A stretch of 64,000 bases of DNA, from NCBI GenBank assembly GCA_024236175.1, contig JACKKY010000003.1:248001-312000 (forward strand), read 5' to 3'. Source of the stretch: Novosphingobium sp. (lineage in GTDB: Bacteria > Pseudomonadota > Alphaproteobacteria > Sphingomonadales > Sphingomonadaceae). The position numbers and the translations under genes are program-made. The notes under the pieces were generated by a model. The model saw only the letters and a list, made by a program, of their open reading frames with translations, was not told where the DNA came from and ran no database searches. Position 1 is the stretch's first letter; each line of letters opens with the position of its first letter. Positions 1 through 8,430 of this stretch are shown here, one piece after another.

Positions 1-487
1 CCAGGGCTTCGTTGGACAGCGAACCGATATCCGAGGTTCCCTGCGACACGTTGACGGTGCCGATGTTCATCGAATCGATGTAGCGGTTGGCCTTGGCGCC
101 GCCGCCGTAGTTCGATCCGCCGTTGGGCAGGCCATCGATGGTGATGCCCACCTGCTGCTCGTCCAGATTGGTCTGGAATCCGCGCAGGGCGACAGTGGTC
201 GACCAGTCGTCGAAACCGAACGTGTCGCCTTCCTGGACGGACACGCCGGGCAGGTTGTCGATCAGCGAGAGCGGGGAGGTCAGCGGGGTTTGCTGGGCCG
301 CCATGCCGTCGTTGACCTGCGAATTGTTATAGGTCGTGCGGGCGCCGGTGACGATGATCTCGGCGCCGGCATACTCCGCCGCCGATTCGGCGCCGGAATA
401 TTCGTCGGCATGGACCGGCGCGGCAAGCGCCAGTGCAAGCACGCTGGCGCCTGCCAGTGTTGTGTTTCGAAGTGACGGGACTCGCAT
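1..487 (-). CDS. TonB-dependent receptor, N-terminal part (cut by window edge)
   Basis: The minus-strand frame opens at the ATG at 487 and runs off the left edge, so only about 162 N-terminal residues are visible. They begin with a signal peptide ending near AHA-DEY, followed by a TonB box-like segment (AEIIVTGAR) and the start of a plug domain (PLSLIDNLPGVSVQEGD, then VALRGFQ). This is the usual architecture of an outer-membrane TonB-dependent receptor, which takes up large or scarce substrates using energy from ExbBD-TonB. The substrate cannot be told from the plug. A perfect 17-bp palindrome lies 23 bases upstream of the start, and a Crp/Fnr gene is divergent beyond it. The family is secure; the full length is unknown. 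Confidence 0.9.
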   Translation of the reverse strand, partial: MRVPSLRNTTLAGASVLALALAAPVHADEYSGAESAAEYAGAEIIVTGARTTYNNSQVNDGMAAQQTPLTSPLSLIDNLPGVSVQEGDTFGFDDWSTTVALRGFQTNLDEQQVGITIDGLPNGGSNYGGGAKANRYIDSMNIGTVNVSQGTSDIGSLSNEAL

Positions 488-856
488 TTCCTATACCCCC
501 ATGTTGGCAATGATGCGGCGCATCATCTGGCGGGGGTTTTTGAAACTGTCCGGTCACTTCGATGACGGTTACAGGAACAAAATCTGACGAGAAAACAACC
601 GTATTCCTACACGAGAAACGGATAGTCGCAGGACAGACAGTGCTTGCTGCATCGCAAAATCCAGAAGCATCAGCGCGCTGGCAGGCATTCTGCACAAACC
701 GGAAGAATTGGGCGGAGGACCTCGTGCCCGAACAGGGCAGCGTGGCGGGTTGCCGGGCATGCCATGCTGGACGCGCCACTTGCCGGGGCATACACTTCGG
801 CAATAGATCTTGGGTCGGCCGGAAGGACATTCCTTTCCGAAGAGAGTAAGAGCGCC
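488..856. other. Intergenic region between divergent TonB receptor and Crp/Fnr gene
   Basis: This 369-base stretch must hold the divergent promoters of the receptor and the Crp/Fnr gene. Apart from the palindrome at 510-526, no convincing -35/-10 pair or FNR/CRP box (TTGAT-N4-ATCAA) was found. The open frames in it lack credible ribosome binding sites. Confidence 0.5.
510..526. promoter_or_regulatory. Perfect 17-bp palindrome in TonB-receptor leader
   Basis: ATGATGCG-G-CGCATCAT has 8-bp arms around one central base. It lies between the receptor start (487) and its upstream region. Operator sites for dimeric repressors commonly have this form. A short RNA hairpin in the leader is the alternative, but a one-base loop makes that less likely. 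The regulator is unknown. Confidence 0.45.
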
Positions 857-1585
857 ATGGCCAATGCGACGTCACATGTGCAGGCGCTCAAACGCCTGTT
901 GCCGGAACCGCTGGGGCAGCAGCTCGAATCGCATGCCCGGCTTGTTTCGCTGCGCGCCAACCAGATCGTGATCGGACATCAGGATCGCACCACCGACGTG
1001 TTCGTGGTGCTCGAAGGGAACTTGCGGGTCGAACTCTACTCGCTCAACGGGCGCGAGATCATTCTTGCCGATCTCGGCCCCGGTGAATTGTTCGGGGAAT
1101 TCGCCGCGCTCGACGAACTGCCGCGTTCGGCATCGGTCACCACGACCAGCAAGTGCGTCCTGGCGAACATTCCCGGTGAGGTGTTCAGGCAGAAAGCGCT
1201 TGCCGACCCAGTCACCGCGGAGTGGCTGGCGAAGCGGCTGATCGGGCAGATCAGGTTGCTCACAGAGCGGATTTTCGAACTGAACGCGCTGGCCGTGCGC
1301 AACCGGCTCCATTGCGAACTGCTTCGGCTGAGCCTTGATGCCGGCGTCGTCGAAAACCAGGCGCTGGTGTCGCCGGCGCCCACGCATGCAGACCTGGCCA
1401 ACCGGATCGGGTCGCATCGCGAAGCCGTGACCCGCGAGCTGCAGTACCTCCAGAAGGAAGGCATCGTCGAACAGCATGGCCGGCAGCTCGGCATCAACGA
1501 CGTGAAAGAGCTTGCGGAGATCGTGCGCGCAGCCGCCGGCGATGTTGACCTGATCCAGCGGGCTTTCGGCAGGGCGCCGGAATAG
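857..1585 (+). CDS. Crp/Fnr family transcriptional regulator
   Basis: The 242-aa protein has a cyclic-nucleotide-binding-type beta roll (about residues 20-135; VLEGNLRV, GPGELFGEFAAL) and a C-terminal helix-turn-helix (about 165-215; THADLANRIGSHREAVTREL, a typical Crp recognition helix region). The FNR iron-sulfur cysteine cluster is absent at the N terminus, so it is not an oxygen-sensing FNR of that class. The ATG at 857 gives the normal family length; an open frame reaches 644 but adds a non-conserved arginine-rich tail. It stands alone, divergent from the TonB receptor and convergent with the luciferase-like pair. The ligand and targets are unknown. Confidence 0.88.
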   Translation: MANATSHVQALKRLLPEPLGQQLESHARLVSLRANQIVIGHQDRTTDVFVVLEGNLRVELYSLNGREIILADLGPGELFGEFAALDELPRSASVTTTSKCVLANIPGEVFRQKALADPVTAEWLAKRLIGQIRLLTERIFELNALAVRNRLHCELLRLSLDAGVVENQALVSPAPTHADLANRIGSHREAVTRELQYLQKEGIVEQHGRQLGINDVKELAEIVRAAAGDVDLIQRAFGRAPE

Positions 1586-1621
1586 GCCGGCGCGCCCCCG
1601 GCCGGCAGGTGCCCCGGGCGG

Positions 1622-2566
1622 CTACAGTCTCGAAATCGGCTCCACGATCGTTTCACCGAATTCGGCGAACTTGCTGCGGATGCCCGCCTCGTCGGTCGGG
1701 ATCTCGCCGCTCGACGCGATGTTGAATTCGGTCACACCGGCATCCCGGAACCGCTTGAGGTCGTCCGGGTGCGCATTGCTGTAGACGATCTTGATGATCC
1801 GGAGGCTGTCCGGATCGCGGCCTTCCGCTCGCGTCATTTCCCGCAATTCGCCAATCGCCGAGGCGGCCTCGTCGATCGGCAGATTGTAAGGCAGCCAGCC
1901 GTCGCCGCGCTTGGCAATGCGCCGCATGGCGGCCTTGCTCTCGCCCCCGATGAGTATCGGAACGCCGCCGGCCCGTGCCGGTTTGGGGAAACTGCAGGCC
2001 TTGTCGAAAGAGAAATGTTCGCCACGGTAGGTCGAATAATCCTCCAGCCAGAGGCTGCGCATGGCGTCGATGGCTTCGTCGGTGCGCTTGCCGCGCGCCC
2101 TGAAATCGGCGCCCACCGCGTCGAACTCTTCCTTGGCCCAGCCCACGCCGACGCCAAGCAGGGCGCGCCCTGCGCAAAAGGAATCGAGCGTGGCGAGCGA
2201 CTTGGCGAGAAATACCGGGTTGCGCTGGGGCAGGACGATGATGTTGCTTCCCACTTCCAGCCTGCTTGTCGCCGCCGCCGCCCAGCTCATGCCGATGACC
2301 GGATCGATCAACGGATTGAGCGGATTCACATTGGCGTAGGTGTCGTCGCTGAATTGCAGCGGGGCGTCGGGATCCTGATCGGGTATCTCCTGCCCGGACC
2401 CTTCCGCGTAGGGATAGACGGACTCCGGATATTCGGCGAACTGGACGACATGGTCCGGCATCCAGTAGTGCGCGAAACCCGCGTCCTCCGCCGCCTTGGC
2501 CGAAAGGCGGATGAATTCGCCGCTGGCGTAGGGGCCGATGCCGCCACATGTGATACCTACCTTCAT
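1622..2566 (-). CDS. LLM-class flavin/F420 oxidoreductase (paralogue 1)
   Basis: This 314-aa protein belongs to the luciferase-like monooxygenase superfamily, of the subgroup usually annotated as F420-dependent (TIGR03619-like). Family features include the start MKVGITCGG, the strand motif ALLGVGVGWAKEEFDAVG and the phosphate-binding region VPILIGGESKAAMRRIAKRGDGW. It is the second gene of a minus-strand pair: the same-length paralogue at 2629-3573 starts the operon, 62 bp separate them, and roughly 60 percent of residues match. Members oxidise or reduce organic substrates with FMN or F420. Whether this organism makes F420 cannot be judged here. The substrate is unknown. Confidence 0.87.
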   Translation of the reverse strand: MKVGITCGGIGPYASGEFIRLSAKAAEDAGFAHYWMPDHVVQFAEYPESVYPYAEGSGQEIPDQDPDAPLQFSDDTYANVNPLNPLIDPVIGMSWAAAATSRLEVGSNIIVLPQRNPVFLAKSLATLDSFCAGRALLGVGVGWAKEEFDAVGADFRARGKRTDEAIDAMRSLWLEDYSTYRGEHFSFDKACSFPKPARAGGVPILIGGESKAAMRRIAKRGDGWLPYNLPIDEAASAIGELREMTRAEGRDPDSLRIIKIVYSNAHPDDLKRFRDAGVTEFNIASSGEIPTDEAGIRSKFAEFGETIVEPISRL

Positions 2567-2628
2567 CGGACTCTCCTCTTCCGTCTCTAATCTAGGCAGC
2601 GGTTTTCAGCCTGCCCTCGGCATCTGCT

Positions 2629-3573
2629 TCAGAGTTCGCCGATCGGCCCGACAATGCGGTCCCGGAATTCGGCGAACTTTGCCTGCATGCCTGTTTCGTC
2701 AAGCGGGATATCGCCGTTGGAGGCGACGTTGAATTCGGTGACGCCTGCGTCGCGATACCGTTTCAGGTCGTCGATCTCGGCGTTGTCGTAGATGATCTTG
2801 CAGATCCGCAGCTTGTCCGGGTCGCGCCCCGCATCGCGCGTCATTGCCCTGATTTCGTCGATCGCGCCGGCCGCTTCGCTGAGCGGCAGGTTGTATGGCA
2901 GCCAGCCGTCTCCCAGCCGGGCCACCCGCCGCCTGGCAGGCTTGCTCTCACCGCCGACGAGCATAGGCACGCCGCCGGGCCGGGCTGGCTTGGGATAGCA
3001 GTAGGCATCCTTGAAGTCGTAGAACTCGCCGGAGAAGGAGGAGCTGTCGTCGCGCCACAGCGCCTGCATCGCCTGCATCATCTCGTTGGTGCGCCTGCCG
3101 CGCTCGCCGAAATCGACCCCGATCGCATCGAAGTCCTCCTTGGCCCATCCCGCCCCGATGCCGAGAATGGTGCGGCCGCCGCAACACGCGTCCAGCGTCG
3201 CCAGCTCCTTGGCGAGAATTATCGGATGGCGCTGCGGCAGGATCAGGACGTTGGAACCGATCTCGATGGTCGATGTCACGGCGGCCAGCCAGGTCATCGC
3301 CACGACCGGATCGGCGAAGGCGACGGTGGGGTCCACCAGCGCGAACGTATCGTCGCCGAACTGCAGCGGGGCATCGGGATCCTGGTCAGGCACCTGCTGG
3401 CCGGACCCTTCGGCGTAGGGATACTTTGACTGGGGGTAGGCCGCGAACAGGATGACATGGTCGGGTATCCAGTAGTGCGCGAAGCCGACCTGCTCGGCCG
3501 CCTGAACCGAGCGGCGCAGGAAATCGCCGCTCGCGTATGGGCCTATGCCCCCGCATGTTATCCCGACTTTCAT
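2629..3573 (-). CDS. LLM-class flavin/F420 oxidoreductase (paralogue 2)
   Basis: At 314 aa it is collinear with the downstream paralogue over the whole length, sharing the opening MKVGITCGGIGPYASG and the phosphate-loop region VPMLVGGESKPARRR. The start is set at 3573 because the ATG follows a GGGA ribosome binding site and aligns exactly with the paralogue; an upstream ATG at 3618 would add 15 lysine-rich residues. It is the first gene of a minus-strand operon divergent from the SDR at 3800. Two recently duplicated enzymes side by side suggest related substrates or consecutive steps, which is inference only. Confidence 0.87.
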   Translation of the reverse strand: MKVGITCGGIGPYASGDFLRRSVQAAEQVGFAHYWIPDHVILFAAYPQSKYPYAEGSGQQVPDQDPDAPLQFGDDTFALVDPTVAFADPVVAMTWLAAVTSTIEIGSNVLILPQRHPIILAKELATLDACCGGRTILGIGAGWAKEDFDAIGVDFGERGRRTNEMMQAMQALWRDDSSSFSGEFYDFKDAYCYPKPARPGGVPMLVGGESKPARRRVARLGDGWLPYNLPLSEAAGAIDEIRAMTRDAGRDPDKLRICKIIYDNAEIDDLKRYRDAGVTEFNVASNGDIPLDETGMQAKFAEFRDRIVGPIGEL

Positions 3574-3799
3574 CGACAGTTCCCTTTCAGAGCTTCCCTT
3601 TTTCTTATCCGGAGGCATTATCCGTCTAGCGCGAATCTTGTCACGGCGGCTTTCTTGCTTGCTCCGGACCGCGCTGCTGACCCTCGGGGCAACGCATCGG
3701 CGGCGCAGGGGTTAGCAGCTTGTCATCCGGACTACGGCGTGAAATCGGTTCGCGATATGGAATTGTCCATTTCAAGAAGGCAAGTCGAGAAACGAGGAT

Positions 3800-4561
3800 A
3801 TGGGGATACTGGACGGCAAGGTAGCGCTGGTCACCGGCGCCGGAACCGGCATCGGCAAGGGCACGGCGAGGATGTTCGCCGACGAAGGCGCCAAGGTGGT
3901 CATCGCCGCGCGGCGGGAGAGCCTGCTCGAAGAGAGTTGCGAATATGCGCCCGACAGCATGTCGTGGGTGCGCATGGACCTGTGCAGCGAGGAGGAGCGG
4001 GCGCGTGCTCTCGAGACCGTGGTGGAGCGCCACGGCAAGCTGGACATACTGGTCAGCAACGCCGGAGCCCAGCTCTGGAAGACGTTCGAGGAAACGAGCA
4101 CCGAGGAAATCGACGACATCTATTACACCAACCTGTCCTCGACGGTTCGCTTCGTGCAGCAGGCTGTCCCCTATCTTGAAGCCAGCAACGGGAATATCGT
4201 CATCGTGTCCTCGACGGCAGGCCGCTATGTGCTGTGTCCCTCGCAGAAGCTTTCGGTCTACGGCGCCTCGAAAGCCGGGCTCAACCAGTTCACCCGGGCG
4301 GTCGCCCCCGAGCTGGGCCCGAAGGGCATCCGGATAAACGCTGTCGCCCCCGGCCTCACTCGCGGCGAATATGCCGACGAAGGGCTCGAGCAGAACGACG
4401 AAGCGACCAGGGAATGGATCCGCTCGGTTACGCCGCTGGGCCGCATCGGTGAGCCCGAGGACATCGCCCGCGTCATCCTGTTCATGGCGAGCGACCAGGC
4501 TGCCTGGGTGACCGGGCAGGTGCTGGATGCCAGCGGCGGTTGGCAGGTCGCCGGAGGCTGA
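3800..4561 (+). CDS. Short-chain dehydrogenase/reductase (SDR)
   Basis: The 253-aa classical SDR has the cofactor motif TGAGTGIG (residues 12-19), the NNAG-equivalent SNAG (about 86-89), catalytic Ser138 (IVSSTAG) and Tyr154/Lys158 (YGASK). It oxidises an alcohol or reduces a ketone with NAD(P). An arginine-containing end to strand 2 (AARRES) suggests NADP preference, but this is weak evidence. It opens a plus-strand operon of five genes (SDR, SDR, DUF1214-like, sulfotransferase, VOC) and ends 35 bp before the next start. The substrate is unknown. Confidence 0.9.
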   Translation: MGILDGKVALVTGAGTGIGKGTARMFADEGAKVVIAARRESLLEESCEYAPDSMSWVRMDLCSEEERARALETVVERHGKLDILVSNAGAQLWKTFEETSTEEIDDIYYTNLSSTVRFVQQAVPYLEASNGNIVIVSSTAGRYVLCPSQKLSVYGASKAGLNQFTRAVAPELGPKGIRINAVAPGLTRGEYADEGLEQNDEATREWIRSVTPLGRIGEPEDIARVILFMASDQAAWVTGQVLDASGGWQVAGG

Positions 4562-4596
4562 CGGGCAGCACCAAGGATCAAGCGGGAGAGGAAGAG

Positions 4597-5394
4597 ATGG
4601 CAGCGGAACGCAAGACTGCACTGGTGACGGGCGCGGCAAGCGGCATAGGGCGCGCCACGGCGGAACGGCTCTCGCGCAATGGCTGGAACGTGCTGGCGGT
4701 GGACCGTGACACGGACAAGCTCGGCTGGGCCGACGACTGCGACAATGTGGCCGGCCACGCGGCGGACATCACCTCGCAGGAAGCCAACCTCGAGATGGTT
4801 GCCGAGGCCGAGCGGCTGTTCGGCCCGCTGAACGCGGCGGTTCTCAATGCCGGGGTTACCGGCGGCGGCGGCATCGACGACTTGTCTTTCGAGGATTTCC
4901 AGAAAGTCATTTCGGTGAACCTGTTCGGGGCGGTGCTTGGAGTGAAGGCGGTCCTGCCCTCTCTGCGCAAGAACGGGGAAGGCGCGATAACCCTGACGTC
5001 GTCGACGATGGGGCTGGCCGGCGACGCCGAGAACTGGGCCTATTGCACCAGCAAGCACGCGATCATCGGACTGGTGCGCAGCCTCTCGCGCGAGATCGGC
5101 TGGCAAAACATCCGGATCAATGCGTTGTGCCCCGGCCCCACGTGGACGGGCATGACCGGCGCGATCAAGGAGGTCGCGCCGGCCCATTACGAGCACATGA
5201 AGCAATCGGTGCCGCTGCAGCGCTGGGCGGACCCGGAGGAGATGGCTTCGGTGCTCGAATTCCTGATTTCGCCCGCCGCGTCCTACGTCAACGGCCATGC
5301 CATGGTTGCCGATGGCGGAGCCATGGTCGGCACCGGGCTGGTGCTGCCCGCGTCGTCGGGCAAGGCGGCCATTCCGAAAGAGATAGACCACTAG
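4597..5394 (+). CDS. Short-chain dehydrogenase/reductase (SDR)
   Basis: The 265-aa classical SDR shows the cofactor motif TGAASGIG (residues 11-18), LNAG, catalytic Ser136 and Tyr149/Lys153 (YCTSK). Asp36 at the end of strand 2 (AVDRD) indicates NAD rather than NADP. The ATG at 4597 is preferred over 4540 because a purine-rich GAGAGGAAGAG binding site precedes it and the glycine motif then sits at the family position. It is the second gene of the operon begun at 3800; the DUF1214-like gene follows after 10 bp. It probably acts on a hydroxylated intermediate of the same pathway. Confidence 0.9.
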   Translation: MAAERKTALVTGAASGIGRATAERLSRNGWNVLAVDRDTDKLGWADDCDNVAGHAADITSQEANLEMVAEAERLFGPLNAAVLNAGVTGGGGIDDLSFEDFQKVISVNLFGAVLGVKAVLPSLRKNGEGAITLTSSTMGLAGDAENWAYCTSKHAIIGLVRSLSREIGWQNIRINALCPGPTWTGMTGAIKEVAPAHYEHMKQSVPLQRWADPEEMASVLEFLISPAASYVNGHAMVADGGAMVGTGLVLPASSGKAAIPKEIDH

Positions 5395-5404
5395 GCAGGA
5401 AACC

Positions 5405-6694
5405 ATGTCCGATACGAACACCACCATGTCGCAGGAGAATTTTGCGGCTGCCGCCGAGGCGGGCGAAACGGCTCCCGCCGATTTCTCGAGTGACGACGGC
5501 GCCTTGGCCTATGCCTATGGCCAGCTCGACAAGCTGGTGGAGGCGATGCGCTATTCGCTCAGGAAGCAGATCGTCGGCTGGCCGGACGACGACCGCGAGC
5601 TCAACACCTACGAAGCGCTGCGCCACATGCTGCGCAACATGAGCTTCGGCCACGCCGCGCATGTCGAGGCCGATTACGGCAATCCGACGCTTACCAAGAT
5701 GGGCGGCACGAACCGCATCCAGTTCCAGCTCCAGTCGACCGACTGCAACTACCATACCGCCGTGCTGCACGGGGCCTACCGCTATCGCCTGCGCGGCAAC
5801 CGCGGGACATGCGCCGTTTTCCAGCTCAGCACCTTCAACGGTCACAGCTGCGATTTCGCCGACGGTTGGAAGATGATCGCCAACGCCAACAATGTGGATA
5901 CGCCGCAGCTGGCGCCCGGCAAGCAGATCGACGTCATCCTCAGCCACGAGAAGCCCGGCGATCTTGGCCCCGACCAGGTCTGGCTCGAGCTGCCGGAAGG
6001 CCGCTGCGAGATGCATATGCGGCAGTATTATGCCGACTGGTTCGGCGAACAACCCGCCGACCTGATGCTGACCTGCGAGGAGCAGGTTTTCCCTCCCCCG
6101 CTTCTCGACCGCGACAGTTCGGAGACCCGCTTCAAGCGGCTGGTCGACCTGCTGCGGGTCCATGCCGATTTCTGCGAGGCCGGCGTGAAATCCCACCTAG
6201 CCTCGCCCGATGACAGGATCGCCCGCTTCGTCGTGCCGGGCGCCTTTGCCGGAACCGACTATTTCTCCGGACAGTTCCGCGTCCGCCCGGACGAGGCGGT
6301 GATCATCGAGATTGACAGGCCCGACTGCGAATACTGGAATGTCGAACTTGCGCAGCTGCAGTGGGAGCCCGGCGACTACTGGGCTCGCCTGGTGAACTAC
6401 AACCTGAGCCAGGTGCATTACGAGAAGGACGGGTCCGTGCGGTTCATCGCCAGCTGGCAGGATCCGGGCCTGCCCAACTGGTTCGACTGTTCGGGCCGCA
6501 ACCTCCATCTGATCGGCTTCCGCTTCTTCGAGTGCAACACCGAGCAGGCCGAACCGCGCGTAAAGACCGTGCCGTTCGCAGAGCTCGCCGACCACATCAG
6601 CCAGGACATGCCGCGAATATCGAAGGAGCAGCGGCAAGAGCAGATGGAGAAGCGCCTGGTCTCGGTCTACCGCCGACGCTTCAGCGACTTCTGA
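5405..6694 (+). CDS. DUF1214-like protein of unknown function
   Basis: This 429-aa soluble protein has no signal peptide. The C-terminal third carries the pattern seen in DUF1214 proteins: a tryptophan-rich strand (DCEYWNVELAQLQWEP), then a strand-turn segment with DGSVRFIASWQDPGLPNWFD. The N-terminal part (YAYGQLDKLVEAMRYSL, then RNRIQFQLQ-like strands) is less familiar. The family has no firmly assigned reaction. In sphingomonads and actinobacteria such genes often sit in lipid or sterol catabolic clusters, as here between SDRs and a sulfotransferase. The ATG follows AGGA at good spacing. The stop codon overlaps the next start (ATGA), implying translational coupling to the sulfotransferase. 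Confidence 0.65.
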   Translation: MSDTNTTMSQENFAAAAEAGETAPADFSSDDGALAYAYGQLDKLVEAMRYSLRKQIVGWPDDDRELNTYEALRHMLRNMSFGHAAHVEADYGNPTLTKMGGTNRIQFQLQSTDCNYHTAVLHGAYRYRLRGNRGTCAVFQLSTFNGHSCDFADGWKMIANANNVDTPQLAPGKQIDVILSHEKPGDLGPDQVWLELPEGRCEMHMRQYYADWFGEQPADLMLTCEEQVFPPPLLDRDSSETRFKRLVDLLRVHADFCEAGVKSHLASPDDRIARFVVPGAFAGTDYFSGQFRVRPDEAVIIEIDRPDCEYWNVELAQLQWEPGDYWARLVNYNLSQVHYEKDGSVRFIASWQDPGLPNWFDCSGRNLHLIGFRFFECNTEQAEPRVKTVPFAELADHISQDMPRISKEQRQEQMEKRLVSVYRRRFSDF

Positions 6695-7887
6695 TGGGAC
6701 AGACGACAATGGACGAACTGGCACGCGCCAAGCAGGCCTTTTCCTTCGGGCCGCTGCTCGAGGAAGCCTTCGCCGAAGCGGGCACCGGAGCGAAGGCGTT
6801 CCGGGACGAGACCTTCTTCCCGAACCTGGAGAAGGTGCTGGCGATCCCGCACAATATCGATATCTCGCTGAGCGGCGTGCAGATCATGCACGCCAATTCG
6901 CTCCGCTTTCTGGTCAACCGGCTGCGCTGGGAAGCCGACGTCGAAAAGCATCCCGAGATTCTCGACGAGGACGTCGACGATCCGATCGTCGTGCTCGGCC
7001 TGCCGCGCAGCGGCACGACCAAGCTGCAGCGCTTCCTCTCGGCCGATCCCGCTCTTCAGGCGACACCGGCCTGGGCGATGTGGAATCCTGCGCCTTTCCC
7101 CGGCGAGCAGCGCGGCGATCCGACGCCGCGGCGTCAATGGGCGGCGCAAATGATGAACGCCGTGACCAACACCGGCGACACCTACCAGAAGATGCACGAG
7201 TTCGCCGCCGACGAGGCCGAGGAGTCGAGCTTCATTCCGATCATGAATTTCGACAGCATCGGGCAGTTCATCACCGCGCCCGATTACAGCTACCTCGACT
7301 GGCTGCGCTCGCGCAGCCGCGTGCCTCCGCAGGCCTATCTCAAGGAGATGCTCAAGTATCTCCAGTGGCAGAACGGCGGCAAGAGAGGTCCCTGGCTGCT
7401 CAAGAACCCGTGCAACACCGGCGAGTTCCTGGAAGTCCTCGAGGTCTTCCCCAAGGCGACTTTCGTGATTTCGCGGCGCGATATCTACAAGACCATGGGC
7501 TCATCGATGCGGATGGGCACCGAGATCCTGCAGAACACCTTTGATCCGCTCGATCCGAAGTTTGTCGGCCAGTATACCGTCGACATCTGGGCCTACGAAA
7601 CGAAGCGCTACCTTGCGCAGCGCGAGGAAATGGGTCCTGAAGTTCGCCTCGTCGAGGCCGATTACAACACCTGCGTCAGCGACGGGCTCAGTGTTGCCCG
7701 GCAGGTCTACGAGGCGCACGGGCTGCCCTGGACCGACGCGGGAGAGGCGGCGATGCGCCAGTGGGACATCGACAACCCTCGCCACAAGCTGGGGTCCTAT
7801 GGATACGACCTCGCCGACTACGGCTGGTCGGAGGAAAAGATCGCCGAGGCATTCGGCCCGGTCGCCGAAGAATGGCGCGGCAAGTAG
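6694..7887 (+). CDS. Sulfotransferase family protein (Sulfotransfer_3 type)
   Basis: The 397-aa protein has the PAPS 5-prime phosphosulfate loop PRSGTT (residues 104-109, in VVLGLPRSGTTKLQRFL) and the downstream 3-prime phosphate region around FVISRRDIYKTMGSSM. These proteins move a sulfuryl group from PAPS to hydroxylated small molecules, although many bacterial members have unproven acceptors. The start at 6694 overlaps the stop of the DUF1214-like gene; a second ATG at 6709 with a GGGA site is an alternative and shortens the protein by five residues. A second, more distant homologue lies at 43264-44535. The link to oxidoreductases suggests it modifies a pathway substrate or product. Confidence 0.82.
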   Translation: MGQTTMDELARAKQAFSFGPLLEEAFAEAGTGAKAFRDETFFPNLEKVLAIPHNIDISLSGVQIMHANSLRFLVNRLRWEADVEKHPEILDEDVDDPIVVLGLPRSGTTKLQRFLSADPALQATPAWAMWNPAPFPGEQRGDPTPRRQWAAQMMNAVTNTGDTYQKMHEFAADEAEESSFIPIMNFDSIGQFITAPDYSYLDWLRSRSRVPPQAYLKEMLKYLQWQNGGKRGPWLLKNPCNTGEFLEVLEVFPKATFVISRRDIYKTMGSSMRMGTEILQNTFDPLDPKFVGQYTVDIWAYETKRYLAQREEMGPEVRLVEADYNTCVSDGLSVARQVYEAHGLPWTDAGEAAMRQWDIDNPRHKLGSYGYDLADYGWSEEKIAEAFGPVAEEWRGK

Positions 7888-7916
7888 CCAGTATTGATTT
7901 GAAGACGGAGCAGTTG

Positions 7917-8423
7917 ATGTTTCTCAAAGGCCACATGCAGAACGCCTATGTCACGCATGATCTCGACAAGGCGATCGAGATCATCGGCAACCAGTTCGGG
8001 ATGGAGCCGTTCCAGCGGATCGACCCGGTGCTGACGATCAAGACGCCAAAAGGCAACCAGCCGATGTCAAACCGCGTCGCGTCCTACTGGGCAGGCGGGC
8101 TCAACATCGAGATCATCGAGCCGGTGTCCGGTTATGTCGACGATTACGTGGCCATGTTGCCGGACGACAAGACCGACTGCGTGCCGCGCTTCCACCACAT
8201 CTCCTTGCGGCGCGACGACGAGGCGGAGATGCGCAGGGAAATCGCGGAACTCGGCCTGCCGCTGGCTTTCGAGGGACCGCTGACCAGCGAAGCGGATATC
8301 CCGCCACTGATCTTCGTCTACCTCGACGGCCGCAAGTCGCTCGGCCACTATGTCGAATATACCTGGAAAAGCCCCGAGGCCTGGAAATTCGTCGGCTGGC
8401 CGGAAGGACGGCCGGTCTGGTGA
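7917..8423 (+). CDS. VOC-superfamily protein (paralogue A)
   Basis: The 168-aa glyoxalase/bleomycin-resistance/dioxygenase (VOC) fold protein carries the opening shared by three local paralogues (QNAYVTHDLDKAIEI), the central PRFHHISLRRDDEAEM and the ending GWPEGRPVW. VOC proteins use paired beta-alpha-beta-beta-beta modules to bind a metal and catalyse lyase, isomerase or dioxygenase chemistry. The conserved histidines in FHH and a C-terminal glutamate are possible ligands. The start at 7917 aligns with the paralogues, while the open frame extends back to 7761 inside the sulfotransferase gene. It ends the plus-strand operon and meets paralogue B tail to tail, 7 bp apart. Confidence 0.83.
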   Translation: MFLKGHMQNAYVTHDLDKAIEIIGNQFGMEPFQRIDPVLTIKTPKGNQPMSNRVASYWAGGLNIEIIEPVSGYVDDYVAMLPDDKTDCVPRFHHISLRRDDEAEMRREIAELGLPLAFEGPLTSEADIPPLIFVYLDGRKSLGHYVEYTWKSPEAWKFVGWPEGRPVW

Positions 8424-8430
8424 TCGCGTT

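Noticed and set aside
488..856. FNR/CRP box near the Crp/Fnr gene
   Set aside because: No TTGAT-N4-ATCAA or close variant was found.
1622..3573. Calling the luciferase-like enzymes F420-dependent
   Set aside because: No F420 biosynthesis gene is visible and FMN use is equally possible; the cofactor is left open.
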